From Nitrospirota bacterium (lineage in GTDB: Bacteria > Nitrospirota > Thermodesulfovibrionia > Thermodesulfovibrionales > Dissulfurispiraceae), in assembly GCA_009773415.1 (NCBI GenBank), contig WSNO01000012.1, forward strand, positions 1-64,000: a stretch of DNA of 64,000 nucleotides, written 5' to 3'. Of the stretch, positions 26,422-33,803 are shown one piece after another (within the stretch, counting starts at the first letter, position 1; every line of letters begins with the position of its first letter). Both the position numbers and the translations under genes were made by a program. Under the pieces are notes generated by a model. That model searched no databases, was not told the origin of the DNA, and saw only the letters and a program-made list of their open reading frames with translations.

Positions 26422-26652
26422 ATGAATGACCTTATCCCAACCTCAATAGAGCAGAAGATAGCGCAGGCGGTCGAAAAACTTCGTCACCTGAAAGAAGAAA
26501 AAGAAGCCCTCGAAAAGCAGGTAATTGCTCTGGAGCGGGCGTTGCACGAAAAGGACGCGGAGATTGAGCGGATGGCACAGGAAAAAAATACGGTCAAGTC
26601 GCAGATAGAGACGCTCCTGAACGAACTGGATTCCTTGTCAGCGGGGGCCTAA
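26422..26652 (+). CDS. ZapB-like coiled-coil protein
   Basis: 76 residues from ATG 26422 (aaggag at a 6-base spacing). Nearly the whole protein is a continuous heptad coiled coil ('LRHLKEEKEALEKQVIALER', 'EIERMAQEKNTVKSQIETLL'). Size, coiled-coil character and position six bases before zapA support a ZapB-like division factor, though sequence alone cannot separate this from other small coiled coils. Confidence 0.72.
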   Translation: MNDLIPTSIEQKIAQAVEKLRHLKEEKEALEKQVIALERALHEKDAEIERMAQEKNTVKSQIETLLNELDSLSAGA

Positions 26653-26658
26653 GGTCAG

Positions 26659-26934
26659 ATGCAGAAAGTCGAGACGACCATTCTCGGACAAAAATATGTC
26701 ATCAAGGGAGATGCAACGCGCGAAGAAATTGAGCAGGTTGCTGCACACGTTCAGGAACAGCTGCAGCAGGTTTATTCAAGCTATCCGAACATAACGCCGC
26801 TGCGCGCCGCTATCCTGACCGCTCTCAATATCTCCGGCGACCTGCGCCGCACCAAACAGTATTATGAGAACATCTCCCGGAGCATGCAGTCGCTCGAAAA
26901 CCAGGCCGACTCGATGATTAAGCTGTTCGAGTAG
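26659..26934 (+). CDS. zapA: Cell division protein ZapA
   Basis: 91 residues. 'VETTILGQKYVIKGDATREEIEQVAAHVQEQL' is the ZapA N-terminal domain, followed by 'AAILTALNISGDLRR' and a C-terminal coiled coil that forms the tetramer. ZapA bundles FtsZ filaments at the Z-ring. It is probably translated from the same mRNA as the ZapB-like gene. Confidence 0.93.
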   Translation: MQKVETTILGQKYVIKGDATREEIEQVAAHVQEQLQQVYSSYPNITPLRAAILTALNISGDLRRTKQYYENISRSMQSLENQADSMIKLFE

Positions 26935-27229
26935 CACGGCCATTACCTGTACCTTCATTGCAGAGTTCTTCCTTCCTTAGTCTCTCAACCATTCTCCACG
27001 GGGAGTTTCCCTCCTGCTGCCTGACTTGCCGCTACCATGCGAGATTCTTTTGCGTGTGCCGCTGTCTCAGGCTTTTCTCCATCGCCCTCAACTTGCAGTT
27101 GGTTGTTCCTGGGTCTATAGAGCATGCCGGTTGACAAATATAACACCGCACACATTTCTTTGAGCTAATGCGGAAATGACAACGCGGCGCAGTCATCAGA
27201 AGGCGGAAAGAAAAAGGTAAACTATTCGT
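26935..27229. other. 295-base gap after zapA with no assigned gene
   Basis: The plus strand is pyrimidine-rich over most of this gap and the minus strand purine-rich. It contains a small perfect hairpin, CAACT-tgc-AGTTG at 27089-27101, GCCTGA and TCAGGC blocks about 50 bases apart, and a TTGACA at 27131-27136 without a matching -10. The gene for 6S RNA often follows zapA, but I cannot fold this into the long bubble-bearing 6S hairpin. Confidence 0.3.
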
Positions 27230-28105
27230 ATGCCTGAATATGAAGGAACTATCATCCGTCCGCCGAGCGAGGCCGAAAGCCTTATCCTCCAATACACCAT
27301 CGGGTGTTCCCACAATGAATGCATCTTCTGCCCCGCTTACAAGCAGAAACTTTTTCGCATCCGCAGTATCGAGGAAATGGAAAAGGACATTCTGGACTGC
27401 GCTCCGGCTTTCAACGACACACGGCGGGTCTTTCTGGCTGACGGCGACGCACTTTCGGCGCCGCAGCAGGACATTCTCACGCTGTTCGCCCTTCTCCGGC
27501 GCTATTTCTCCCGGCTTCGGCGGATCGGCATGTACGCAAACACGCGGAGCATCCTGGACAAGAGCGTGGATGAACTGTCGAGACTGCGCGAACAAGGCCT
27601 GGGCATCCTCTACCTCGGCGTCGAGTCGGGAGACGACACGCTGCTCGCCTGGATGCAAAAGGGCGTAACCGCCGAAGAAACGATGGAGGCGTCCCGCCGC
27701 GTCAAAAAGGCAGGCATCAAGTTGTCGGTAACGGTGTTGCTTGGCATTGGCGGCAGCACCGGCAGTATTCAGCATGCGCGAGCGACAGGGAAACTGCTTA
27801 CGGAGATTGAACCGGACTATGTGGGCGCGCTCACAACCATGGTTGTTCGCGGCACCCCGCTCTATCTGCTCCAAGAATCAGGAAATTTTACGATGCCCGA
27901 CTCCTTTGCTATTTTGAACGAACTTGCGGAAATGATCGAACATACCGAGATGCGCGGGCTTTTCTTTGCAAACCACGCTTCAAACTACATGCCGCTTCAG
28001 GTCAGAATGCCGCTGCAACGAGAGGAGACGATAACGATGATCCGTGAGTTCGTGCGGAAGGGAGATCCGTCTTTTTTAAAGCCTGAGCGGCTGCGGAGAC
28101 TGTGA
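27230..28105 (+). CDS. Radical SAM protein with C-x4-C-x2-C cluster motif
   Basis: 291 residues. The cluster motif is 'GCSHNECIFCPAYK' near residue 28, with four rather than three residues between the first two Cys. 'RRVFLADGDAL' and 'ILYLGVESGDDTLLAWM' are the AdoMet-binding strands of the partial TIM barrel ('GVESG' near 129), and 'VTVLLGIGG' follows. There is no B12-binding or TRAM domain and no second Fe-S motif. Substrate unknown. It stands alone and is followed by a convergent tRNA gene. Confidence 0.88.
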   Translation: MPEYEGTIIRPPSEAESLILQYTIGCSHNECIFCPAYKQKLFRIRSIEEMEKDILDCAPAFNDTRRVFLADGDALSAPQQDILTLFALLRRYFSRLRRIGMYANTRSILDKSVDELSRLREQGLGILYLGVESGDDTLLAWMQKGVTAEETMEASRRVKKAGIKLSVTVLLGIGGSTGSIQHARATGKLLTEIEPDYVGALTTMVVRGTPLYLLQESGNFTMPDSFAILNELAEMIEHTEMRGLFFANHASNYMPLQVRMPLQREETITMIREFVRKGDPSFLKPERLRRL

Positions 28106-28229
28106 CCCGGGAAATTATTTCTTTGAAAACTTGTCTTCCGCAGAGTGAGTCACGCAGATCCAAAAGATACCGCGTGCCGACTCCGTACCGAGACTGAGAC
28201 AAAGTAATCCATTAAAATTAAAAAAAATC

Positions 28230-28320
<91 letters not shown>

Positions 28321-28351
28321 AGCTGCCGCCTGCCTGCGTTGCGGGAATATA

Positions 28352-28360
28352 ATTATAGCA
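28352..28360 (-). promoter_or_regulatory. Extended -10 element of tRNA-Ser
   Basis: On the minus strand TGCTATAAT forms an extended -10 (TGn + TATAAT, 28352-28357), placing the start near 28345, about 25 bases before the tRNA. No good -35 is visible, as expected for an extended -10 promoter. Confidence 0.5.
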
Positions 28361-28431
28361 TTGCTGAAAAACTTTCTGCATGGGCAGGGGTCTTTTTGCA
28401 ATTCCGGCTGGACTCCTGATAACCTTGACAG

Positions 28432-29604
28432 ATGACGAATGTTGAACACTCCAGCCGTATTTATCTTGACCATGCAGCAACAACCCCGGTCGCATCCGAG
28501 GTTTTCAGGGCAATGGAGCCCTATTTCTGCACACGCTTCGGCAACCCCTCCAGCAGCCACTCATTCGGCAAAGAAGCGAAGAATGCTGTTGAACAGTCCC
28601 GTGGCGCAGTCGCCGCACTCATCGGTGCCAAGCCATCGGAAATCGTCTTTACCAGCAGTGCAACAGAAAGCAATAACACCGTCCTCAAGGGGGTTGTCGC
28701 ATCATTGCGAGGAAGGGGAAATCACATACTGACAACCCAAATTGAGCACCGCTCGGTACTCGATACCTGTGCCTTTCTTGAGCGGGATGGGGTCAAGATT
28801 ACCTGTCTGCAGGTCGACAGCCACGGACGCGTTGATCCTGCCGATGTACAGCGAGCTATTACACCCAAAACAATTCTCATCTCCGTCATGCATGCAAACA
28901 ACGAGATCGGCACCATACAGCCGATTGCGGAGATAGGACGCATCGGACGCGAGTTCGGCGTTCCGGTGCATACAGACGCGGTTCAGACATTCGGCCATCT
29001 TCCGGTGATGGTTGATGAACTGGAAGTGGATTATCTCTCTGCTTCTGCACACAAACTGTATGGGCCGAAAGGAGTCGGCATGCTCTATGTGCGAAGCGGC
29101 GGCCGGATTCAGCCGCTCCTTCATGGCGGAGCCCAAGAAAACGGGTTGAGGTCTGCGACACTGAACGTTTCCGGCATCGTAGGATTTGGAGCTGCTGTCC
29201 GACTTGCCCGGGAGTCAATGCTCGAAGAAATTGTCCTTCTGACCCGGCTTCGCCTTCGCCTAATCGAAGGGCTTTCCAATGCTATCAAAAAATCTTTCCT
29301 TAATGGCCATCCGGTGCACCGGCTCCCAGGCAACGTGCACATGTCTTTTCCGAACGCTGAAGGAGAGCTGATGCTGCGCGAGCTTGACGAAGAAGGCATC
29401 GCCTGCTCCACAGGATCTGCTTGCAGCGCGTCAAGCTCCGGCCCGTCTCATGTTCTCACCGCACTTCGCGTGCCGCATTCACACATTGCCGGCTCACTGC
29501 GCATAACGCCGGGACGCATGACAACTGAGGGTGAAATCGACCGCCTTATCTCCGTGTTGCCCGTCATTGTCAGAAAAGTCCGCGCTCTGCAGGAGTTCGA
29601 TTAG
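28432..29604 (+). CDS. Cysteine desulfurase, NifS/IscS family
   Basis: 390 residues. A PLP enzyme that removes sulfur from cysteine to form a protein persulfide for Fe-S clusters or thiolation. 'IYLDHAATTPV' near residue 10, PLP-Lys in 'SAHKLYGPKGVG' near 205, and the active Cys in 'ACSTGSACSASSSGPSHVL' near 325 are all present. The long active-site loop suggests the group I (IscS/NifS) class. No IscU, MnmA or other partner lies adjacent, so the pathway is open. Confidence 0.94.
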   Translation: MTNVEHSSRIYLDHAATTPVASEVFRAMEPYFCTRFGNPSSSHSFGKEAKNAVEQSRGAVAALIGAKPSEIVFTSSATESNNTVLKGVVASLRGRGNHILTTQIEHRSVLDTCAFLERDGVKITCLQVDSHGRVDPADVQRAITPKTILISVMHANNEIGTIQPIAEIGRIGREFGVPVHTDAVQTFGHLPVMVDELEVDYLSASAHKLYGPKGVGMLYVRSGGRIQPLLHGGAQENGLRSATLNVSGIVGFGAAVRLARESMLEEIVLLTRLRLRLIEGLSNAIKKSFLNGHPVHRLPGNVHMSFPNAEGELMLRELDEEGIACSTGSACSASSSGPSHVLTALRVPHSHIAGSLRITPGRMTTEGEIDRLISVLPVIVRKVRALQEFD

Positions 29605-29669
29605 TAAGTCGTTCAAATGCCAGTAAAATAGCACCCTGCGTCCCTGCCGCATTTCCCCTCTTAAAGAAA

Positions 29670-29690
29670 ATGTTCCCGAAATGAGAACAT
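29670..29690. promoter_or_regulatory. Inverted repeat ATGTTC-N9-GAACAT
   Basis: A perfect 6-base dyad separated by 9 bases, about 65 bases past the cysteine desulfurase stop and 117 bases before the lipoprotein gene. It has dimeric-regulator geometry, but the regulator is unknown. The rest of the 202-base gap (29605-29806) shows no gene. Confidence 0.35.
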
Positions 29691-29806
29691 CTGCCGTTCT
29701 GCCGCTGCATAAATTAATCTTTATTTTCAACATGATTCATCGTCATTCACTCCTGGCATATCCGTTGCTTAACCTATGAACAAACAGAAGCTCTGGAGGA
29801 AGAATT

Positions 29807-30235
29807 ATGAGAATGAAACAATTGATTGCTGTCGGGCTTGTTGCGGTGTTGCTCTTCGTAGCCTCATGCACGCAGTATCACGCACAGGGAGCCGGTGCGG
29901 GAGCTCTTGCAGGAGGTGTCGCCGGGGCGTTGCTTGACAAGAAAAACGGATGGCGGGGAGGCGTATATGGCGCCGGGCTTGGCGCAATTCTCGGCGCATC
30001 GCTTGCCGATGTATCAACGCGCGCTTCACAGGAATCCGCCGCCACAAACAGGCCTGTCCAATATCGTTCCGATCAGGGCAACTACACCTATCAGGCAGAG
30101 CCGTACAATGATCCCAATGCTTCAACCCGCTGCAAGAAGGTTCGTGAGCGGGTCTATGAAGGTGATCGGCTCGTGAAAGATCATATCCGGGAAGTATGCG
30201 ACAGTCAGCGAGCTGACCGCGGGTATCTGTATTAA
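29807..30235 (+). CDS. Glycine-zipper lipoprotein
   Basis: 142 residues with GGAGG upstream. A type II signal peptide ends in the lipobox 'FVASC' (Cys near residue 22). A glycine-zipper region follows ('GAGAGALAGGVAGALL', 'GVYGAGLGAILGASL'), then a polar domain with 'CKKVRERVYEGDRLVKDH' and a paired Cys near the end. It is predicted to be an outer-membrane lipoprotein resembling SlyB/YMGG-type proteins. The two C-terminal-domain Cys could form a disulfide. Role unknown, probably envelope integrity. Confidence 0.82.
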   Translation: MRMKQLIAVGLVAVLLFVASCTQYHAQGAGAGALAGGVAGALLDKKNGWRGGVYGAGLGAILGASLADVSTRASQESAATNRPVQYRSDQGNYTYQAEPYNDPNASTRCKKVRERVYEGDRLVKDHIREVCDSQRADRGYLY

Positions 30236-30247
30236 CCCTGTATCTTT

Positions 30248-30296
30248 CCTGAGCACTGCTGCTGCACAAGCACGCCGCACGGCAACGGTGCTCAGG
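30248..30296 (+). other. Stem-loop after the lipoprotein gene
   Basis: CCTGAGCAC (30248-30256) pairs perfectly with GTGCTCAGG (30288-30296) around a 31-base GC-rich loop, 13 bases past the stop. It lacks a T-run, so it could be a message-stabilising 3' hairpin rather than an intrinsic terminator. Confidence 0.45.
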
Positions 30297-30405
30297 ACTC
30301 TGCTCCATTTCATCCACATCACCCGTTTCAGTTCGAGATCGGTCCGGAGCGACTGTGCTACCATAGAAATGTCAAATTACGATTGAGAAAAGCAGAGGAT
30401 ACCGG

Positions 30406-30768
30406 ATGACGAACTTTATTCTGCATATTATGATAAATGCGCTCGCTATCGCCGCTGCGGTCAGTCTGGTTGACGGCATCGAATTCACCGGCGAGTGGTG
30501 GAAAATAATCATTATCGGGCTTGTGTTCGGTCTTATCAACACGCTCATCAAGCCTTTTGTAACATTCTTCTCGTTACCGCTCATTGTGCTGACTCTCGGT
30601 ATTTTCACGATTGTGGTCAATGCGCTGATGCTCATGCTGACGGCATATCTGTCGAATCCGCTGGATCTGGGGCTTTCTGTTGCCGGGTTCTGGCCCGCCT
30701 GCTGGGGGGCGATTATTGTGAGCATCGTCAGCATACTGCTTTCGTGGGTTTCAGGAGCAAAACGATAA
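30406..30768 (+). CDS. DUF360 (YvlD / 'phage holin family') membrane protein
   Basis: 120 residues with four transmembrane helices. 'GLVFGLINTLIKPFVTFFSLPLIVLTLGIFTIVVNALML' is the hallmark DUF360 block (N-x-x-x-x-P, then LPL-x-x-x-T-G-x-F). Databases often label these 'phage holin family', but there is no phage context here and no lysis role is implied. It stands alone. Confidence 0.88.
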   Translation: MTNFILHIMINALAIAAAVSLVDGIEFTGEWWKIIIIGLVFGLINTLIKPFVTFFSLPLIVLTLGIFTIVVNALMLMLTAYLSNPLDLGLSVAGFWPACWGAIIVSIVSILLSWVSGAKR

Positions 30769-30820
30769 TCAACTCATTGCCGAAACTCTGCAATACGCCC
30801 TTCTCCTGCGTACAGTGTGA

Positions 30821-30955
30821 TTACTTCTTTCTGCTTGCGTTTTTTTTCTTTATCATGAGCGCTGCCACGGCCGCCGCAAGCGCCGCGCCGCCTAATGTAC
30901 TGCGCAGTAGAAAGGATGAGATCTTGAAGACCGTTTGTACTGTTCTGATGCTCAT
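30821..30955 (-). CDS. 44-residue single-helix membrane peptide coupled to tadA
   Basis: ATG (30953-30955) overlaps the tadA stop as ATGA, and GAAGGAGGGC at the end of tadA gives a strong ribosome site at about 7 bases. The peptide has a basic N-terminus, one hydrophobic segment ('STLGGAALAAAVAALMI') and a Lys/Arg-rich tail (KKKNASRKK). It could be a small inner-membrane protein. No family recognised. Confidence 0.55.
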   Translation of the reverse strand: MSIRTVQTVFKISSFLLRSTLGGAALAAAVAALMIKKKNASRKK

Positions 30956-31431
30956 TCTATGCCCTCCTTCGCTTTTTTTCTCCGCTCCGAAAAGAACCGC
31001 CTGAGCATACCCGCACACTCGTCTTCACAAACACCAGCAGTCAGGGAAATAGTATGGTTCAGTCGCCGGTCGGACAGAATCCGAAAAAGAGTCTGTGCTC
31101 CGCCCTTGCTGTCACTGCAGCCGTAGACGAGACGGCCGAGGCGTGCATTGATCATGACCCCCGCGCACATTATACAGGGTTCCTTGGTAACGTAGAGCGT
31201 TGCGTCATTCAGGCGCCAGCGCTTGAGGCGCATGGCTGCACGACGAAGCACTATGGTCTCTGCATGGCCGGTCGGATCGAACTTCGATTCGCGGATGTTG
31301 TGAGCCCGACCGACAACTTTGCTGTTTATGACAAGCACGGCGCCGACCGGAACTTCTTCTTTCTGGCAGGCCTTTTCAGCCTCTTTCAGGGCGATTCTTA
31401 TGAAATAGTCGTCAGAAGCCACGCGACCCAT
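30952..31431 (-). CDS. tadA: tRNA-specific adenosine deaminase TadA
   Basis: About 159 residues from ATG 31431 (ATG 31458 is possible). It deaminates adenosine 34 of tRNA-Arg(ACG) to inosine. Zinc and catalytic motifs are 'GHAETIVLRRAA' (HAE) and 'PCIMCAG' (PCxxC), with 'EEVPVGAVLV' at the N-terminus. Its start overlaps the 3' end of hypB by about 34 bases. The C-terminal 'RRFFSERRKKAKEG' is typical of TadA and carries the ribosome site of the next peptide gene. Confidence 0.95.
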   Translation of the reverse strand: MGRVASDDYFIRIALKEAEKACQKEEVPVGAVLVINSKVVGRAHNIRESKFDPTGHAETIVLRRAAMRLKRWRLNDATLYVTKEPCIMCAGVMINARLGRLVYGCSDSKGGAQTLFRILSDRRLNHTISLTAGVCEDECAGMLRRFFSERRKKAKEGIE

Positions 31432-32042
31432 GCATCGAGTCCTTCCCCGGTCTTGCATGAGACTTCAAAAATCCTGATGGACGGATTCAGCGAAACGGCA
31501 TCGCGCCGGATTTTCTCAACATCGACATCAAGGAACGGTTTCAGATCAATCTTGCTGATCACGAGTGCGCCGGACTCCTGAAACATGACCGGATACTTGA
31601 GCGGCTTGTCATGTCCCTCAGTAATGCTCAGCACCGCAACCTTCATCTGCTCGCCAAGCTTAAACTCGGCCGGACAGACCAGATTGCCGACATTTTCGAT
31701 GACCAGCAAATCGAGGGCAGTGATAGGAAGGTCGTCGAGCACCGAGCTGATCATGTTGGCGTCAAGATGACAGGCGCCTCCGGTGTTAATCTGGACAACC
31801 GGCACGTTCAGCGCGTCGATACGGATTGCATCATCCTCTCCGGCGATATCTCCTTCGATGACGCCGACTTTGACGCGGTCCTTGATGCGCTTGATTGTCT
31901 CTTCAAGGAGCGTTGTCTTTCCGGCTCCGGGCGAACTCATGAGGTTCAGCACAAAAACACCGGCGTCCGCAAATATCTTCTGGTTCCCCTCCGCGATTTT
32001 TTCATTCGCCGTAAGAATGTTCCTGGTAACTTTCAGCTTCAT
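31398..32042 (-). CDS. hypB: Hydrogenase nickel-incorporation GTPase HypB
   Basis: 214 residues. G1 'SSPGAGKTTLLEETI' near residue 34, Switch/metal region with 'GGACHLDANMI' near 105, and 'VISKIDLKPFL' (G4) near 163. It lacks the His-rich N-terminal nickel store of some HypB proteins and keeps the central Cys-His metal site. GTP hydrolysis drives Ni delivery to [NiFe]-hydrogenase, with HypA. The stop of hypA touches its ATG (TAAATG), with GGAGG upstream at 8 bases. Confidence 0.96.
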   Translation of the reverse strand: MKLKVTRNILTANEKIAEGNQKIFADAGVFVLNLMSSPGAGKTTLLEETIKRIKDRVKVGVIEGDIAGEDDAIRIDALNVPVVQINTGGACHLDANMISSVLDDLPITALDLLVIENVGNLVCPAEFKLGEQMKVAVLSITEGHDKPLKYPVMFQESGALVISKIDLKPFLDVDVEKIRRDAVSLNPSIRIFEVSCKTGEGLDAWVAWLLTTIS

Positions 32043-32387
32043 TTACTCAACCTCCATTTCGGCTATCGTCAGCTCCCGTCCGCTCGAAACGGTGTACTGC
32101 AGACCGCCGCAATTCGGACACGCCAGCACATAGCGGTCTTCGACCTCAAAGTCCTTTCCGCACACATTGCAGTGGCCGCGCAACGGGACTTCGACAATAT
32201 CGAGGGTGGCATCCCTGGCGATAGTATCTTCTTTCATTGAGTCAAACGCAAAAAGGAGGGCCTCCGGCATCACGCCGGAGGCCTTTCCGATAAGAACCTG
32301 TATGCTGTTAATTCTTGTGTGCCCGCTCTGCCTGCAGTTGTCGACAGCTACATCGAGCAGGCTCTCCGCAATCGAGACCTCATGCAT
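32043..32387 (-). CDS. hypA: Hydrogenase nickel-incorporation protein HypA
   Basis: 114 residues. The N-terminal 'MHEVSIAESLL' supplies the Ni-binding Met-His-Glu. The zinc loop has 'CNVCGKDFEVEDRYVLACPNCGG', two CxxC pairs near residues 73 and 89. It docks nickel for HypB. Its start overlaps the end of the YtxH gene by 8 bases. No hydrogenase structural gene or hypC-F lies in the window. Confidence 0.96.
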   Translation of the reverse strand: MHEVSIAESLLDVAVDNCRQSGHTRINSIQVLIGKASGVMPEALLFAFDSMKEDTIARDATLDIVEVPLRGHCNVCGKDFEVEDRYVLACPNCGGLQYTVSSGRELTIAEMEVE

Positions 32388-32724
32388 TTTCTTTGGTTAC
32401 TTCTTTTGCATAGGCCTCCTTGCCTGCATCAATGGCAGACACGATAGCGGCTTTCTGTTCATCGACAACATGCTTTGCCTTGTCGACCGTTGTCGTCACG
32501 GTTTCACGAGCCTGGCCATAATAGGTATTGGCGGTTTCCTTGGCCTGTTCGGCATATTCGGCGGCCCGGTCTTTCACATCGTCGGAAATTTCACGAATCT
32601 TCCGCCGGGTTTCAACTCCCGACTGGGGTGCAAGCAGAAGCGCAACACCTGCGCCGACTGCACCGCCAAGAAGGAATGCAAGAAAAACGGAACCTGCATT
32701 GTAGCCACAATCTTCATGTCTCAT
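32380..32724 (-). CDS. YtxH-domain protein
   Basis: 114 residues from ATG 32724, which GGGAGG precedes; the frame runs further upstream without support. One membrane helix with glycine-rich face ('AFLLGGAVGAGVALLLAPQSG') leads to 'ETRRKIREISDDVKDRAAEYAEQAKE', the YtxH pattern, then a long amphipathic helix. This family is often called general-stress or envelope protein, without a proven role. It lies between the DUF948 gene and hypA. Confidence 0.85.
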   Translation of the reverse strand: MRHEDCGYNAGSVFLAFLLGGAVGAGVALLLAPQSGVETRRKIREISDDVKDRAAEYAEQAKETANTYYGQARETVTTTVDKAKHVVDEQKAAIVSAIDAGKEAYAKEVTKENA

Positions 32725-32728
32725 ATCA

Positions 32729-33133
32729 TTACCTCCCTCTTGATTGTCCCATAAAAACTGCAAGCGCCGTGCTCAGGCCTGCCCGTAATCCAGATGCACG
32801 GCTGGTCAGCGCCTGCTGAAGTTCGCCAATAAGCGCATTTGCCGCGCGAATATTGACTGCAAACTCGCTCACGGAATCGGAAACATACCTGACGTTGCCG
32901 GTGACGCCCTTGACGTCTTCGCTCACTTTGCGCAGGCTGGCGAGTGTAAGCTCGGTCTGCTCCAGCACCGGCTGCATCTTGTCCTCGGTTCGTTTCAGAA
33001 ACTCGCGGAGCGCAACTGAAGCCTTTCTGAGTTCAATTGCCGCAAACAGAATAAAGACAATGACGGCAACGAACGTCAGCGTCATGATGAAAAAGCAGAT
33101 ACTCAGAATAATCAGCCAGGAATTGCTTTCCAT
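32729..33133 (-). CDS. DUF948-like single-helix coiled-coil membrane protein
   Basis: 134 residues: one N-terminal helix ('FIMTLTFVAVIVFILFAAI'), then a coiled coil ('ALREFLKRTEDKMQPVLEQ', 'LRKVSEDVKGVTGNVRYV'). This matches DUF948 proteins, which often pair with YtxH proteins as here. It ends 5 bases before the YtxH start. Function unknown. Confidence 0.8.
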   Translation of the reverse strand: MESNSWLIILSICFFIMTLTFVAVIVFILFAAIELRKASVALREFLKRTEDKMQPVLEQTELTLASLRKVSEDVKGVTGNVRYVSDSVSEFAVNIRAANALIGELQQALTSRASGLRAGLSTALAVFMGQSRGR

Positions 33134-33188
33134 ATGCCCTCCTTAGGCAAAAGTATAGCACATTTTCAGCGCGTTCGGCATTGAAGAG

Positions 33189-33803
33189 TCAGCGGTGTCG
33201 GAAGACGTGAAGAATACGCTGCAGAACGGTTACATGGCTTAATACGAAAAGGACTATCATGACCGGGAACATCCACCCGGTGAGGCATCCGAAAGCCAGC
33301 AGTACGATGCGTTCGGGGCGTTCCATGATGCCGACGTGGCAGGCAATGCCGAGACCCTCGGCACGGGCTCTCACATAACTCACCAGCAGCGCCCCCACCA
33401 GAGTTCCGAGCGAAAGTGCAGCACCTGCAATATGGTCAACTCCGTAGAAATATGCGGCAGCTCCGAGCAGAAGAGCCGCATCAGAATAGCGGTCAAGAGT
33501 GGAATCCAGCAGAGCGCCGAATTTGGACGCTTTTCCGTTCGTGCGGGCGACAACGCCGTCGATCATGTCGAACAGGCCGCCAAGCAGGATGAGGATTCCT
33601 GCTGCATGCAGCTGCTGAGGGAGAACAACCGCAGCGAGCACCGTAATGCAGAAACCGCCAACTGTTATTACATTCGGACTGATCGAGACTTTCCGGGCAT
33701 ACGGCTCAAGCGGTTTGTCGAGAAAGTGTCCGAGTTTGGCGCTAATCAAAACCGCACCATTACCTTTCGCGCCGATTCTGGATAAATGCTTCGACCATTT
33801 CAC
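33189..33803 (-). CDS. CDP-alcohol phosphatidyltransferase, probably inositol-lipid synthase
   Basis: 204 residues, about six membrane helices. The family motif D-x2-D-G-x2-A-R-x8-G-x3-D-x3-D is present as 'DMIDGVVARTNGKASKFG' plus 'ALLDSTLDRYSD', near residues 78-107. Such enzymes join a CDP-diacylglycerol (or CDP-inositol) to an alcohol at the membrane. Its start overlaps the inositol-phosphate synthase gene by 44 bases, which suggests inositol-phosphate as substrate (phosphatidylinositol-phosphate synthase, PgsA-like). The alternative is a diether/di-myo-inositol-phosphate type enzyme, but no cytidylyltransferase partner is seen. Confidence 0.88.
   Translation of the reverse strand: MKWSKHLSRIGAKGNGAVLISAKLGHFLDKPLEPYARKVSISPNVITVGGFCITVLAAVVLPQQLHAAGILILLGGLFDMIDGVVARTNGKASKFGALLDSTLDRYSDAALLLGAAAYFYGVDHIAGAALSLGTLVGALLVSYVRARAEGLGIACHVGIMERPERIVLLAFGCLTGWMFPVMIVLFVLSHVTVLQRILHVFRHR

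Noticed and set aside
26935-27229. 6S RNA (ssrS) after zapA.
   Set aside because: Position fits, but I could not draw the long hairpin with a central bubble; left as an unassigned gap.
27032-27874. 280-codon minus-strand frame opposite the radical SAM gene, extending into the zapA gap.
   Set aside because: Low-complexity protein without motifs, no ribosome site; antisense shadow of the radical SAM gene.
30406-30768. Phage holin.
   Set aside because: The DUF360 motif explains the sequence, and no endolysin or other phage gene is nearby.
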